Assembly (NCBI GenBank): GCA_021833085.1
Contig: JAKBGL010000001.1
Location: forward strand, 8,312-38,126
DNA length: 29,815 nucleotides
Direction: 5' to 3'
From: Actinomycetes bacterium
GTDB taxonomy: Bacteria > Actinomycetota > Acidimicrobiia > Acidimicrobiales > Acidimicrobiaceae
Under the pieces are notes generated by a model. That model was not told the origin of the DNA. It made no database searches and saw nothing but the letters and a program-made list of their open reading frames with translations. Within the stretch, counting starts at the first letter, position 1. Each line of letters begins with the position of its first letter. The position numbers and the translations under genes are program-made. Shown one piece after another: positions 22,930 to 29,815 of the stretch.

Positions 22930-22942
22930 TAGAATACACCCA
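22930..22942 (+). promoter_or_regulatory. -10 box placing transcription start on the CARF-gene ATG
   Basis: TAGAAT (22930-22935) is followed by exactly 6 nt before ATG 22942, the spacing expected if the start codon is the first transcribed base. There is no Shine-Dalgarno motif. No good -35 box is visible, so the promoter may be weak or regulated. Confidence 0.45.
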
Positions 22943-24060
22943 TGGTCACGATAGTAACGATATGTGGAACGAGCTTTCTAACCAACACAGCAAGAGAAAA
23001 CGGGTTCAACCTAGCCCTCGTTACCAGAAACGCTAACGTCAAAACTGAGAACGAAGTCCCTATTGAAGAGCGAAAACAGATATGCGAACTTCTACGATCC
23101 TTGGACACGTCCTTAAAGTTCACCTCATACAGCAGACTATCAGCAGAGATAAACAGTCTGGTAGCCTACTACAAGAGCACCAATGGGACCTTTAAGAGCG
23201 ATCGTCATATTTTAATCGCGACGGACACCTGGTTGGGCAAGATAACCGCGCAAAAACTAGAAGACATTCTAAAGATCGCCGGTGTAGACAAAGTGTCTGT
23301 TGAAACCATTCTTGGACTCAGAACCAACGACTCCAAAGAGTTTCGAGAGGGTTGTTCACAGTTACTAACTACGCTGTACAATCTCAACAACGAAGCTAGT
23401 AGCAAGCAAGGATCTCTCGTTTTGAATTTAACAGGAGGGTTTAAGGCGGTATTGATGACCCTACAAAGCTTTGCGATGATGTACTCCATTCCATCTTTTA
23501 ATCTCTTTGAATCCAATTCAGAACTACTATGGCTTCCACAGCTACCATTCAAATTTGATACTCGCGAGTTCGTATCTAATCATCTCAAGGAGTTTCGCCT
23601 ACTGAACATTAATTTGTTCAAGGAACAGATACCATCTACGCTTGAATTTGCAATACTGTCTACGAACGACGACCAACACATGCTCTCCGAATGGGGAGAG
23701 CTTCTATGGGCAGTCGAACAACCAAACCTTTATCGAACAAAGCTCTACGAACCCCCTGTCGACTTCATCAAATTCGCCCCTGGATTTCAAGAACAGGCAG
23801 AGGAGTTTGCCCGTACTAGCAACAAGCTCGAAGAGCTGAATAAAAAGATCGACACCATAGTCAAGTTGATCGCTTCACACAGCAGCGGGGAGTCCTTTAA
23901 CCTAGAGGGAACAACGATCAAGCAAATCAAGGGTAAGGCAACCAAGGCACCTGATATAAGCACGCATGAAATCTATGCATCCAACGACGATGCCACTCGA
24001 ATTTACTGCCATAAAGACGGACCGCACTGGGTACTTGACCGTTTGGACAAGCATCTATAG
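22942..24060 (+). CDS. CARF-domain protein with C-terminal RelE-like domain (Cami1-like CRISPR ancillary ribonuclease)
   Basis: The N-terminal half is a CARF sensor domain of the APE2256/COG4006 type: VTICGTSFLTN at residues 5-15 forms the first strand and ligand loop, and LVLNLTGGFKA at 159-169 is the second hallmark motif that contacts cyclic oligoadenylate. Residues about 230-275 may be a linker or winged helix. Residues about 286-372 fit a RelE/ParE-type toxin: two helices (KLEELNKKIDTIVKLI), a strand with IKQIKGK, then HEIYASNDDATRIYCHKDG and a terminal WVLDRLDKHL. The known CARF-RelE protein Cami1 is activated by CRISPR-made cyclic tetra-adenylate and cleaves ribosome-bound mRNA; that activity is inferred here. 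The final helix of RelE may be missing. The gene stands alone and is convergent with the ABC importer operon. Confidence 0.78.
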   Translation: MVTIVTICGTSFLTNTARENGFNLALVTRNANVKTENEVPIEERKQICELLRSLDTSLKFTSYSRLSAEINSLVAYYKSTNGTFKSDRHILIATDTWLGKITAQKLEDILKIAGVDKVSVETILGLRTNDSKEFREGCSQLLTTLYNLNNEASSKQGSLVLNLTGGFKAVLMTLQSFAMMYSIPSFNLFESNSELLWLPQLPFKFDTREFVSNHLKEFRLLNINLFKEQIPSTLEFAILSTNDDQHMLSEWGELLWAVEQPNLYRTKLYEPPVDFIKFAPGFQEQAEEFARTSNKLEELNKKIDTIVKLIASHSSGESFNLEGTTIKQIKGKATKAPDISTHEIYASNDDATRIYCHKDGPHWVLDRLDKHL

Positions 24061-24088
24061 AAAGGATAAAAGTCCAAATAGATCCTTT
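24061..24088. terminator. Inverted repeat between convergent genes
   Basis: AAAGGAT (24061-24067) and ATCCTTT (24082-24088) form a 7-bp stem with a 14-nt loop in the 36 bases between the CARF gene and the convergent ABC ATPase gene. It may serve both transcripts, but there is no long T-run. Confidence 0.4.
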
Positions 24089-24096
24089 ATCGGAAC

Positions 24097-25209
24097 CTAC
24101 AGCTTTGAACGCACTAAGATGGCACTTCCCTTTGCATCAAGAGACGCTCTTGAACCGGGCGCAACAATATCGATATCGGATGAACCTTGAATGATAGTAA
24201 AGGTAGACCCTTCTTTTTGTACCCTGATTCTAACGTTCGACCCCAAAAAGGTTACATCTGACACTAGATATTCACCCTCAAGGTCTCCCTTTACTGTTAT
24301 CGCTTCAGGTCTCACTAATATCTCTGCCCGGTCTCCAGGAGCCGGTGTGCCGGTTCTCCGAACATAAGTAAAGTTGCCCACATTCGGTACGATCGCAACT
24401 TTATCGTCTAACACTGTACCGTAAAAGACGTTAACTGTCCCAACAAAGCTTGCCACAAAGTCAGTCTCCGGCGATGAGTAAACCTCAGTTGGTGTACCAA
24501 ACTGTTCTAGGTTGCCGTTATTCATTACAGCAACTCGATCGGCTAACGAGAGAGCTTCCTCTTGATCGTGAGTAACAAAAAAGGTTGTAATACCTACTTC
24601 ACGTTGGAGCTGTTTAATTTGCTCTCGAAGATTAGCTCTCACCTTTGCATCAAGGGCAGATAGCGGCTCATCTAATAAAAGCACCTCTGGTTTAATTGCC
24701 AACGCTCTCGCAAGAGCAACTCTTTGTTGTTGGCCGCCAGACATCTGATGCGGAAAACGATCAGCCTGCTCGATAAGACCGACCATCTCTAGCATTTCAT
24801 GGGCTTGCTTACGCCTTTCAGCGCTCGAGAATCCTCTCACTTTGAGGCCAAACTCTACGTTTGCGGCAGAGGTCATGTTAGGGAACAGTGAGTAACTTTG
24901 AAACACCATGCCAATCGATCGCTTTGAGGCCGGTAACCTGCTCACGTCTTTACCGCCAATATAGACCGCACCGGAATCAATCTGCTCCAGGCCAGCAAGT
25001 GCACGAAGTGCTGTCGTCTTTCCACATCCGGACGGCCCAAGCATTACAACAAACTCCCCCGGGGACGCCGCAAGGTCTAACTCTGAGAGAGCTCTAACGT
25101 CGCCGTATGTCCTTGTTACCTTTGATAGACGAACCGATACTCCCTGCACTTTAGCGCCTTGAACACTCACACCAGCGGGAACCGTCTTTGAAGACTCCAT
25201 CTCCATCAC
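24097..25209 (-). CDS. ABC transporter ATP-binding protein, polyamine/phosphonate/iron-import type
   Basis: ATPase subunit of 370 aa for the importer encoded by the three genes upstream. Walker A LGPSGCGKTT is at residues 57-66, the signature is MSGGQQQR, Walker B is VLLLDEPLSALD and the switch histidine is in FVTHDQEEAL. A C-terminal TOBE domain follows, with the EILVRPEAITV motif typical of PotA-, FbpC- and PhnT-like ATPases that may sense substrate or bind regulators. The start is probably GTG 25209 or the adjacent ATG; the first 25 residues are unconserved in appearance. It is the last gene of its operon, 40 nt after the second permease gene. Confidence 0.92.
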   Translation of the reverse strand: MMEMESSKTVPAGVSVQGAKVQGVSVRLSKVTRTYGDVRALSELDLAASPGEFVVMLGPSGCGKTTALRALAGLEQIDSGAVYIGGKDVSRLPASKRSIGMVFQSYSLFPNMTSAANVEFGLKVRGFSSAERRKQAHEMLEMVGLIEQADRFPHQMSGGQQQRVALARALAIKPEVLLLDEPLSALDAKVRANLREQIKQLQREVGITTFFVTHDQEEALSLADRVAVMNNGNLEQFGTPTEVYSSPETDFVASFVGTVNVFYGTVLDDKVAIVPNVGNFTYVRRTGTPAPGDRAEILVRPEAITVKGDLEGEYLVSDVTFLGSNVRIRVQKEGSTFTIIQGSSDIDIVAPGSRASLDAKGSAILVRSKL

Positions 25210-25249
25210 AATAATACAACCTCACAAAAGTAGAACTTAGCCACTCGCA

Positions 25250-26137
25250 CTACTCTGATAACTCGACTAGCTCAGTAACGCTCTGAGAAGACATTAAGAC
25301 TCCTCCACCACGACGACTCTTCTTGCCAGCTCGCCGAGAAAACACAACAGTAACAATCGACAGAGGAATCCATGTAAACAACAATGCGATCAGCGAGAAC
25401 GCAATCGCTTCAGACGCCTGAGTCTGACCGATCTGAACCAAATACACAGCAAACGTCGTGAAGCTTAGAAGGGATGCGACAGCAAACTCACCTAGGCAGA
25501 ATGCGAACGCCAACACAACTACACCCAAGACACCCGACTTTAGGTTCGGGAGCAAGACCCACCACAGTATCTTCCTAAACGGCGCCCCAAGCGACTGCCC
25601 AGCCTCGACAAGAGTCTTTATATCAAGCGCTTGTACACCTGAGTCGAGAGTTCTATATGTATAAGGCAGAGCTAAGACCACGTACTCAAGGGCCAGTATC
25701 ACTGGGGTACCCATAATAATATTAGGCAACGACCCAAAACTCGTAATAACACCCAAGGTTATTACTACCGAAGGTATCACAAGAGGAAGAAGCGACAGTG
25801 CTTCCATGACTCTTCGTATTTTGGGTGCCTTCCAATGCACCCACACTGTGGTCGGAATAAGAATTGCTAGGCTTAGGGTCACAGTACCGACACCGATCTT
25901 TACGGAAAGAAAGAGCGTCGACCAAAACTGCGGGTCCGATAACAGCTTTGAATAAGCCGAGAAAGAGAATCCGGCACTTGAACCGGTAAATGAAAACCGA
26001 GCAGACGAAATCACGGGAACTATAAAAAATAGTCCCACGGCTCCAAGCACTACCGCCCGAAAGACTTTCCCAACTCTTAGAACGTTAGAACCACCGACAC
26101 CACTTGACTTTGCAGGCACTCCAATCACCGAAGCCAT
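25250..26137 (-). CDS. ABC transporter permease (PotC/PhnV-like)
   Basis: Membrane subunit of 295 aa with six predicted segments, beginning near residue 30 (VLGAVGLFFIVPVISSARFSF is the first). The coupling loop is seen around VEAGQSLGAPFRKILWWVLL, matching the EAA motif of binding-protein-dependent permeases. ATG 26137 overlaps the end of the preceding permease gene by 13 bases and is preceded by GAAGGG at about 8 nt, so translation is probably coupled. It pairs with the permease encoded at 26125-27081. A Ser/basic C-terminal tail (SRRAGKKSRRGGG) is cytoplasmic. Confidence 0.9.
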   Translation of the reverse strand: MASVIGVPAKSSGVGGSNVLRVGKVFRAVVLGAVGLFFIVPVISSARFSFTGSSAGFSFSAYSKLLSDPQFWSTLFLSVKIGVGTVTLSLAILIPTTVWVHWKAPKIRRVMEALSLLPLVIPSVVITLGVITSFGSLPNIIMGTPVILALEYVVLALPYTYRTLDSGVQALDIKTLVEAGQSLGAPFRKILWWVLLPNLKSGVLGVVVLAFAFCLGEFAVASLLSFTTFAVYLVQIGQTQASEAIAFSLIALLFTWIPLSIVTVVFSRRAGKKSRRGGGVLMSSQSVTELVELSE

Positions 26138-27081
26138 CTAGAAGCCCTTCGTTGAACGAAGCCATACATAATGGCAGCGATTATAACGACACCGATCATA
26201 CCAGCGCCAAGTGCATTGCCAAGGTGAGCATGTCCGACAAGTACGTTACCTGAGATCAATGATCCGATTTGAATTGGCACAATCGGAATCGTTCCAGAAG
26301 TTAGTGCCGCCGCAGTCGCGTAAGCAGCAAACGAATCCGTAAAAAGAACCAAAAAACCTGCTAGCAATGGTGGAGCTAAAAGAGGTCCGCCTATATATCT
26401 CCAAAACTGTATACGCGTCGCTCCCAAAGATGCGGCAGCGTCCACCCACTCTTTACGAAGTGCATCGATTGGCGGGATCATGATCAATACCATTAGCGGG
26501 ATAAGAAAGTACTCATACACGATCGTCAAGCCCAAGACCGAGTATAAAGAAAAACCGTGGTTATAAGGGTTATAACCGATCTTCGTCAGTAGTTCCGTAA
26601 CTAGTCCAAAGTTGCCCAAAGTAGCAACAAATGAAAAGGCTAAAGGCACACCCCCGGTATTGGCAAACACTCCTGAACCAGCAGTCACCACGGCCCTAAG
26701 AGTCCTACCTGGAGACGCCACGATTGCCAGCGCCACTAAGAGTCCCACTACCGTGGATATGACAGCAGAGAAAAGGGACAGCTGAATCGAATTTTTGAAC
26801 GACTCAAAATATACGCCAGAAAACCCTATTGAAAAGTTGGACAAAGTGAAGTTCCCGTTATCCCCTTTGAATGCGTCCACGACCACAGAGATAGCGGGAA
26901 TAAGAAGAAAAATTCCGAGATAGACGATAAAGGGCAAAACACCCATAAATCGTCGCCAGTTACCGTATTTTAGGAAACGAACTACAGATCGGGTAGCGCT
27001 TCCTTTGATAGGTTCAGAGGTATTGTTACCTCCGAACCCACCTTCGGACTCTCGGTCTTCACCTAGAGAAGAGACAGTCAA
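26125..27081 (-). CDS. ABC transporter permease (PotB/PhnU-like)
   Basis: First membrane subunit of the importer, 318 aa. A hydrophilic N-terminal tail of about 45 residues precedes six membrane segments, the first being MGVLPFIVYLGIFLLIPAIS. The coupling loop WVDAAASLGATRIQFWRYI carries the EAA motif. TTG 27081 begins 4 nt after the binding-protein stop codon, with AAGGA inside the end of that gene acting as ribosome binding site. The transporter type (one binding protein, two permeases, one TOBE ATPase) is shared by spermidine/putrescine, 2-aminoethylphosphonate, thiamine and ferric iron importers. Confidence 0.9.
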   Translation of the reverse strand: MTVSSLGEDRESEGGFGGNNTSEPIKGSATRSVVRFLKYGNWRRFMGVLPFIVYLGIFLLIPAISVVVDAFKGDNGNFTLSNFSIGFSGVYFESFKNSIQLSLFSAVISTVVGLLVALAIVASPGRTLRAVVTAGSGVFANTGGVPLAFSFVATLGNFGLVTELLTKIGYNPYNHGFSLYSVLGLTIVYEYFLIPLMVLIMIPPIDALRKEWVDAAASLGATRIQFWRYIGGPLLAPPLLAGFLVLFTDSFAAYATAAALTSGTIPIVPIQIGSLISGNVLVGHAHLGNALGAGMIGVVIIAAIMYGFVQRRASRWLR

Positions 27082-27085
27082 TTAA

Positions 27086-28315
27086 CTATCCTTGAGCGTT
27101 TCCGACTGCATTTGCCCAGTCTGACGCTACCAAGGTCTCGGCTGTGTTCAACTCCGAGGCCGTTGGGAACTGCGGCGTACCAGATACGGGAGGAAGTGCC
27201 GCGAGATAAGATTTATTGACACTACCAGAGGCAACCATCTCTGGCAGACGGACTGGACGAGCAAATCCCTTCAACCAAAGATTCTGTCCTGTATTAGAGT
27301 ACAAAAACTCTTCCCACAGCCGAGCCGCTGCAGGGTCCGGAGCAAACTTCGAGATCGCTTGAGCGTAGTAACCGGCTACCTGGCCGTTCTTAGGAACAAT
27401 TACCTTCCAGTTGATCTTTGGAGCGACCAACTTACCGTAAGCCACGTTTAGATAGTCCCAGTCAATATTAACCTTTATCTGCCCAGACTCAATTGTCGCC
27501 GGGGACGACTGGACCGGAATGTACACACCCATCTTGGCTAGGTTAGAGAAGTAGGTCAGACCTGGTTTGATGTTCGAAAACGAACCACCGTTCGCGAGAG
27601 CCGCGGCATACACTGCGCTGAAAGCCGCTGCAGCACCAACCGGATTTCCATCGAGCGCCACAGCACCTTTAAGAGCAGGATTCTCAAGACTACTAAATCC
27701 AGTAATTGGAAAGTGGATTACAGACGCATTGTAACCGATCGAAATGTAACCACCGTAATCGTAGTACCAGTCTCCATTCGCAGCCTTTTCATTCGCAGCG
27801 ATGTCATTCCATGTCGCTACCTTATATGGAGCCAACAGTCCAGCAGTTGCAGCACTTTGCGCAAACGCTGGACCCACATCAATGACATCTGGAGCTCGCG
27901 ATGAACTCTTCAGCTGCTTGATCGAGTTAATCTCCTCAGCAGAAGAACCATTAGGATTTATATCATTAATCTTTATACCATATTTGGCCTTAAAGGCTGA
28001 CATAATCTCACCGTAGTTAGCCCAGCCAGGCGGAAGGGCTGTTACATTCAAAACACCTTCCTTCTTAGCCGCCGCTACCAACTGGCTCATTCCTCCGCAC
28101 GCTGATACAGAGTCACAGGTTGAGTAGTTCACTGACGATGAGCCAGACGACGTACTTGACGATGTAGAACTACCACATGCCGCCATAATAAGGGAACCCG
28201 CCGCTACTGCGGCAAAGGGTAAAACTCTCTTCTTAGATTTGAAAGACTTCAACGACAACCTCCGCATTCGGTTCACATAGAACCTTTTCAACAACATAGC
28301 ACTGTGTAAACTCAC
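27086..28315 (-). CDS. ABC transporter substrate-binding lipoprotein (polyamine/phosphonate/iron class)
   Basis: Solute-binding lipoprotein of up to 409 aa. A basic region (RRLSLKSFKSKKR) and a hydrophobic stretch lead to the lipobox LIMAAC with Cys47, then a Ser-rich linker. The mature domain begins AAKKEGVLNVTALPPGWANY and contains APDVIDVGPAFAQSA and GYISIGYNASV, typical of SBP_bac_6/8-type proteins that bind polyamines, 2-aminoethylphosphonate or ferric iron. The ligand cannot be assigned. The start is uncertain: GTG 28315, ATG 28297 and ATG 28267 are in frame and all precede the signal peptide. A TACAAT -10 box lies just before GTG 28315. It heads a four-gene operon with its permeases and ATPase. 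Confidence 0.9.
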   Translation of the reverse strand: MSLHSAMLLKRFYVNRMRRLSLKSFKSKKRVLPFAAVAAGSLIMAACGSSTSSSTSSGSSSVNYSTCDSVSACGGMSQLVAAAKKEGVLNVTALPPGWANYGEIMSAFKAKYGIKINDINPNGSSAEEINSIKQLKSSSRAPDVIDVGPAFAQSAATAGLLAPYKVATWNDIAANEKAANGDWYYDYGGYISIGYNASVIHFPITGFSSLENPALKGAVALDGNPVGAAAAFSAVYAAALANGGSFSNIKPGLTYFSNLAKMGVYIPVQSSPATIESGQIKVNIDWDYLNVAYGKLVAPKINWKVIVPKNGQVAGYYAQAISKFAPDPAAARLWEEFLYSNTGQNLWLKGFARPVRLPEMVASGSVNKSYLAALPPVSGTPQFPTASELNTAETLVASDWANAVGNAQG

Positions 28316-28331
28316 AGATACCCGAATTGTA
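28316..28331 (-). promoter_or_regulatory. -10 box of the ABC importer operon
   Basis: TACAAT (28331-28326, minus strand) lies 10 nt before GTG 28315, which would leave a leader of only about 3-4 nt. This resembles the promoters at 1301-1317 and 22930-22942. If ATG 28297 or 28267 is the true start, the leader would be longer. Confidence 0.4.
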
Positions 28332-28427
28332 CCTTACTTCTCCTAACCTACCAAGAAGTGACTAGATGGTTAATAATTGATACATGCAAGTAAACACAAG
28401 AGACACACAGGAAACGTTAATAAATAA

Positions 28428-29815
28428 TTGATATCGCAACCAAATAAGATACCTACAACAGAAAGTAACGCTTCTACAGTGATTAAACAGTCGCGTCGTT
28501 TCGACCAAAGTCTTCTCAACCATTTTACCGAACTCGCCAAACTCGTTGAGGAAGACGTCGCATTGTACTTTGGGAGCGATACATCCAACCCACCAGATAC
28601 TGCATTCACAGCTCTTCCATCGCTACTCAGTTACTACCTCGTCCTAAAGGAAGTTCTAACTCTCAAACGCGTAGAGAACGAAGCACAGATCACAGTTGCA
28701 CTTGCAGAACTCTTACTAACCGACATAAACCCTGAAGTTGTAACGACCATCTGCAGTAATTTGCACAAAACAAGTACCGCTATAGTCAAAGACGTTGCGG
28801 GAAAGATCCTTGACAGATCTGAACATCTTGAAGACCTAGAACTGTGGAGCTTCCCCGAACAGGGGCTACACATGCAGACTGCCGAGCACACACTGGATTC
28901 GGGACGAAAACGCTTAGGAAGCTACTACACAACAAGCGTCATTACCACGGAGTCCCTCGAGATGCTCGACCTTTCGACGATCAACCCAGAAGCGCTCCGA
29001 GTACTAGACCCAGCCTGTGGTACCGGCAACTTCTTGGTTGCCTTCTATAAAGTCGCTCGTCAACAGGGTTTGGACTCAAGCCTCATAAAACGCTCACTTC
29101 ATGGTATCGAAATAGACAACGTTGCAGCAAGGCTCTGTCGCGCTCGGCTTATTCTTTTGGAACCCCACACCTTTGTTCCCACCCCCACACAACTTGAGTC
29201 ACAGATCATCAACGCCGATGCCCTTGGTCATCTCCTCAACTTTCGCATGCTTCAGCAACAAGGAGATAGCAAAGTACATAGACTCACAACAAAGTACAAA
29301 CTACCCCTGGGAGACTTTTCCCACGTTATCGGAAATCCGCCTTTTATAAATCGCATTCGAGCCGCTAGCTCTGGGGGTAACAACAGTCCGAGCCTACTAA
29401 CGCAAGAGACAAGAAATCTAATAAAGGCTGCTCCATATACAGATATAAGTGCCATCTTTTTAAATCTTGCTACCTACGCCGTAGCTGATCGAGGATGGAT
29501 AGTTATGGTACAGCCTGTTTCCTTTCTAGCGGCTAGAGATTCAGAGGCAATCAGGGTTGAACTTCTAAGTAGCACCCAACTTATAGCCGCTATCTTTGAT
29601 CACTCGAAGAGCTTTTCAGCTGTCGTAGACACCGTTACCTTGGTCTTTTACAAAGAGCCTCCGATGGTCCACCATAAAGTTACCATTAAGGCAATCTCTA
29701 AAACAGGAACCATATGTACGGCTGTAACCACCCTATCCGCCAAATCAAGGTCCCTATCACAACTCGCTGCGATAGCGAGTGGTGTGCCACTTCCAGCGCA
29801 TCTCCCTCAGGGACA
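28428..29815 (+). CDS. N6-adenine DNA methyltransferase (Eco57I/Type I-IIG-like), 3'-truncated by window edge
   Basis: The frame is open from TTG 28428 to the end of the window (462 codons seen). Counting from that TTG, an N-terminal helical region of about 170 residues precedes RKRLGSYYTTSVIT, the usual entry to N6-adenine methylases. The S-adenosylmethionine motif VLDPACGTGNF is at 192-202 and the catalytic motif IV VIGNPPF at 300-306. The segment IVMVQPVSFLAARDSEAIRV and following residues fit the post-motif region. GTG 28479 is an alternative start; neither has a ribosome binding site. The protein may be a solitary methylase, a combined restriction-methylation enzyme or part of a larger defence system, to be decided by the sequence beyond the window. 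It is divergent from the ABC importer operon. Confidence 0.9.
   Translation, partial: MISQPNKIPTTESNASTVIKQSRRFDQSLLNHFTELAKLVEEDVALYFGSDTSNPPDTAFTALPSLLSYYLVLKEVLTLKRVENEAQITVALAELLLTDINPEVVTTICSNLHKTSTAIVKDVAGKILDRSEHLEDLELWSFPEQGLHMQTAEHTLDSGRKRLGSYYTTSVITTESLEMLDLSTINPEALRVLDPACGTGNFLVAFYKVARQQGLDSSLIKRSLHGIEIDNVAARLCRARLILLEPHTFVPTPTQLESQIINADALGHLLNFRMLQQQGDSKVHRLTTKYKLPLGDFSHVIGNPPFINRIRAASSGGNNSPSLLTQETRNLIKAAPYTDISAIFLNLATYAVADRGWIVMVQPVSFLAARDSEAIRVELLSSTQLIAAIFDHSKSFSAVVDTVTLVFYKEPPMVHHKVTIKAISKTGTICTAVTTLSAKSRSLSQLAAIASGVPLPAHLPQG

Noticed and set aside
22667..22941. CRISPR array or cas genes near the CARF gene
   Set aside because: No regularly spaced direct repeats are visible in this gap or elsewhere in the window, and no cas10, cas6, cas1 or cas2 product is encoded.

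Overview
The window looks like a chromosomal segment of a moderate-GC (about half G+C by eye) actinobacterium, most plausibly an acidimicrobial relative such as the Acidithrix/Ferrimicrobium group. Reasons: an Rpf-type cell-wall hydrolase, a DUF6457 gene beside mobA, frequent GTG/TTG starts, and several genes with a -10 box 6-10 nt before the start codon (leaderless style). The taxon is an inference; there is no rRNA gene here.

Positions 1-11668 (+ strand) form a peptide-utilisation locus: the 3' part of an S9 serine peptidase, a family-5 solute-binding lipoprotein, two Dpp/Opp-type permeases, a fused DppD-DppF ATPase, a second complete S9 peptidase with a beta-propeller, a metal-dependent amidohydrolase and an acetamidase/formamidase. 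Together they would import peptides, cleave them and hydrolyse amide products. A strong hairpin lies between the binding-protein gene and the first permease gene.

Positions 11669-13830 are gene-poor: about 550 bases with only hairpins and a doubtful mini-ORF, a cold-shock protein gene, a small SHOCT membrane protein gene, a clearly broken GNAT acetyltransferase gene and an unrecognised protein-like relic.

Positions 13831-18986 (- strand) form a molybdoenzyme operon, transcribed in the order DUF6457, mobA, formate-dehydrogenase-like catalytic subunit, DUF1641, fdhD. The large subunit gene has an in-frame TAG ten codons after its best start, a Cys-to-Ser change in an iron-sulfur site, and Cys-Gln rather than Cys/Sec-His at the catalytic position.

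Positions 19204-22666 (+) carry an MFS exporter, an Rpf-like transglycosylase with coiled coils and an unusual leader, and a D-2-hydroxyacid dehydrogenase. A gene at 22942-24060 encodes a CARF-domain protein with a RelE-like C-terminus, resembling the CRISPR-signalling ribonuclease Cami1; no other cas gene or CRISPR array is in the window. Positions 24097-28315 (-) form a four-gene ABC importer operon of the polyamine/phosphonate/iron type. Divergent from it, the window ends inside an N6-adenine DNA methyltransferase gene, so the right half has a defence flavour.
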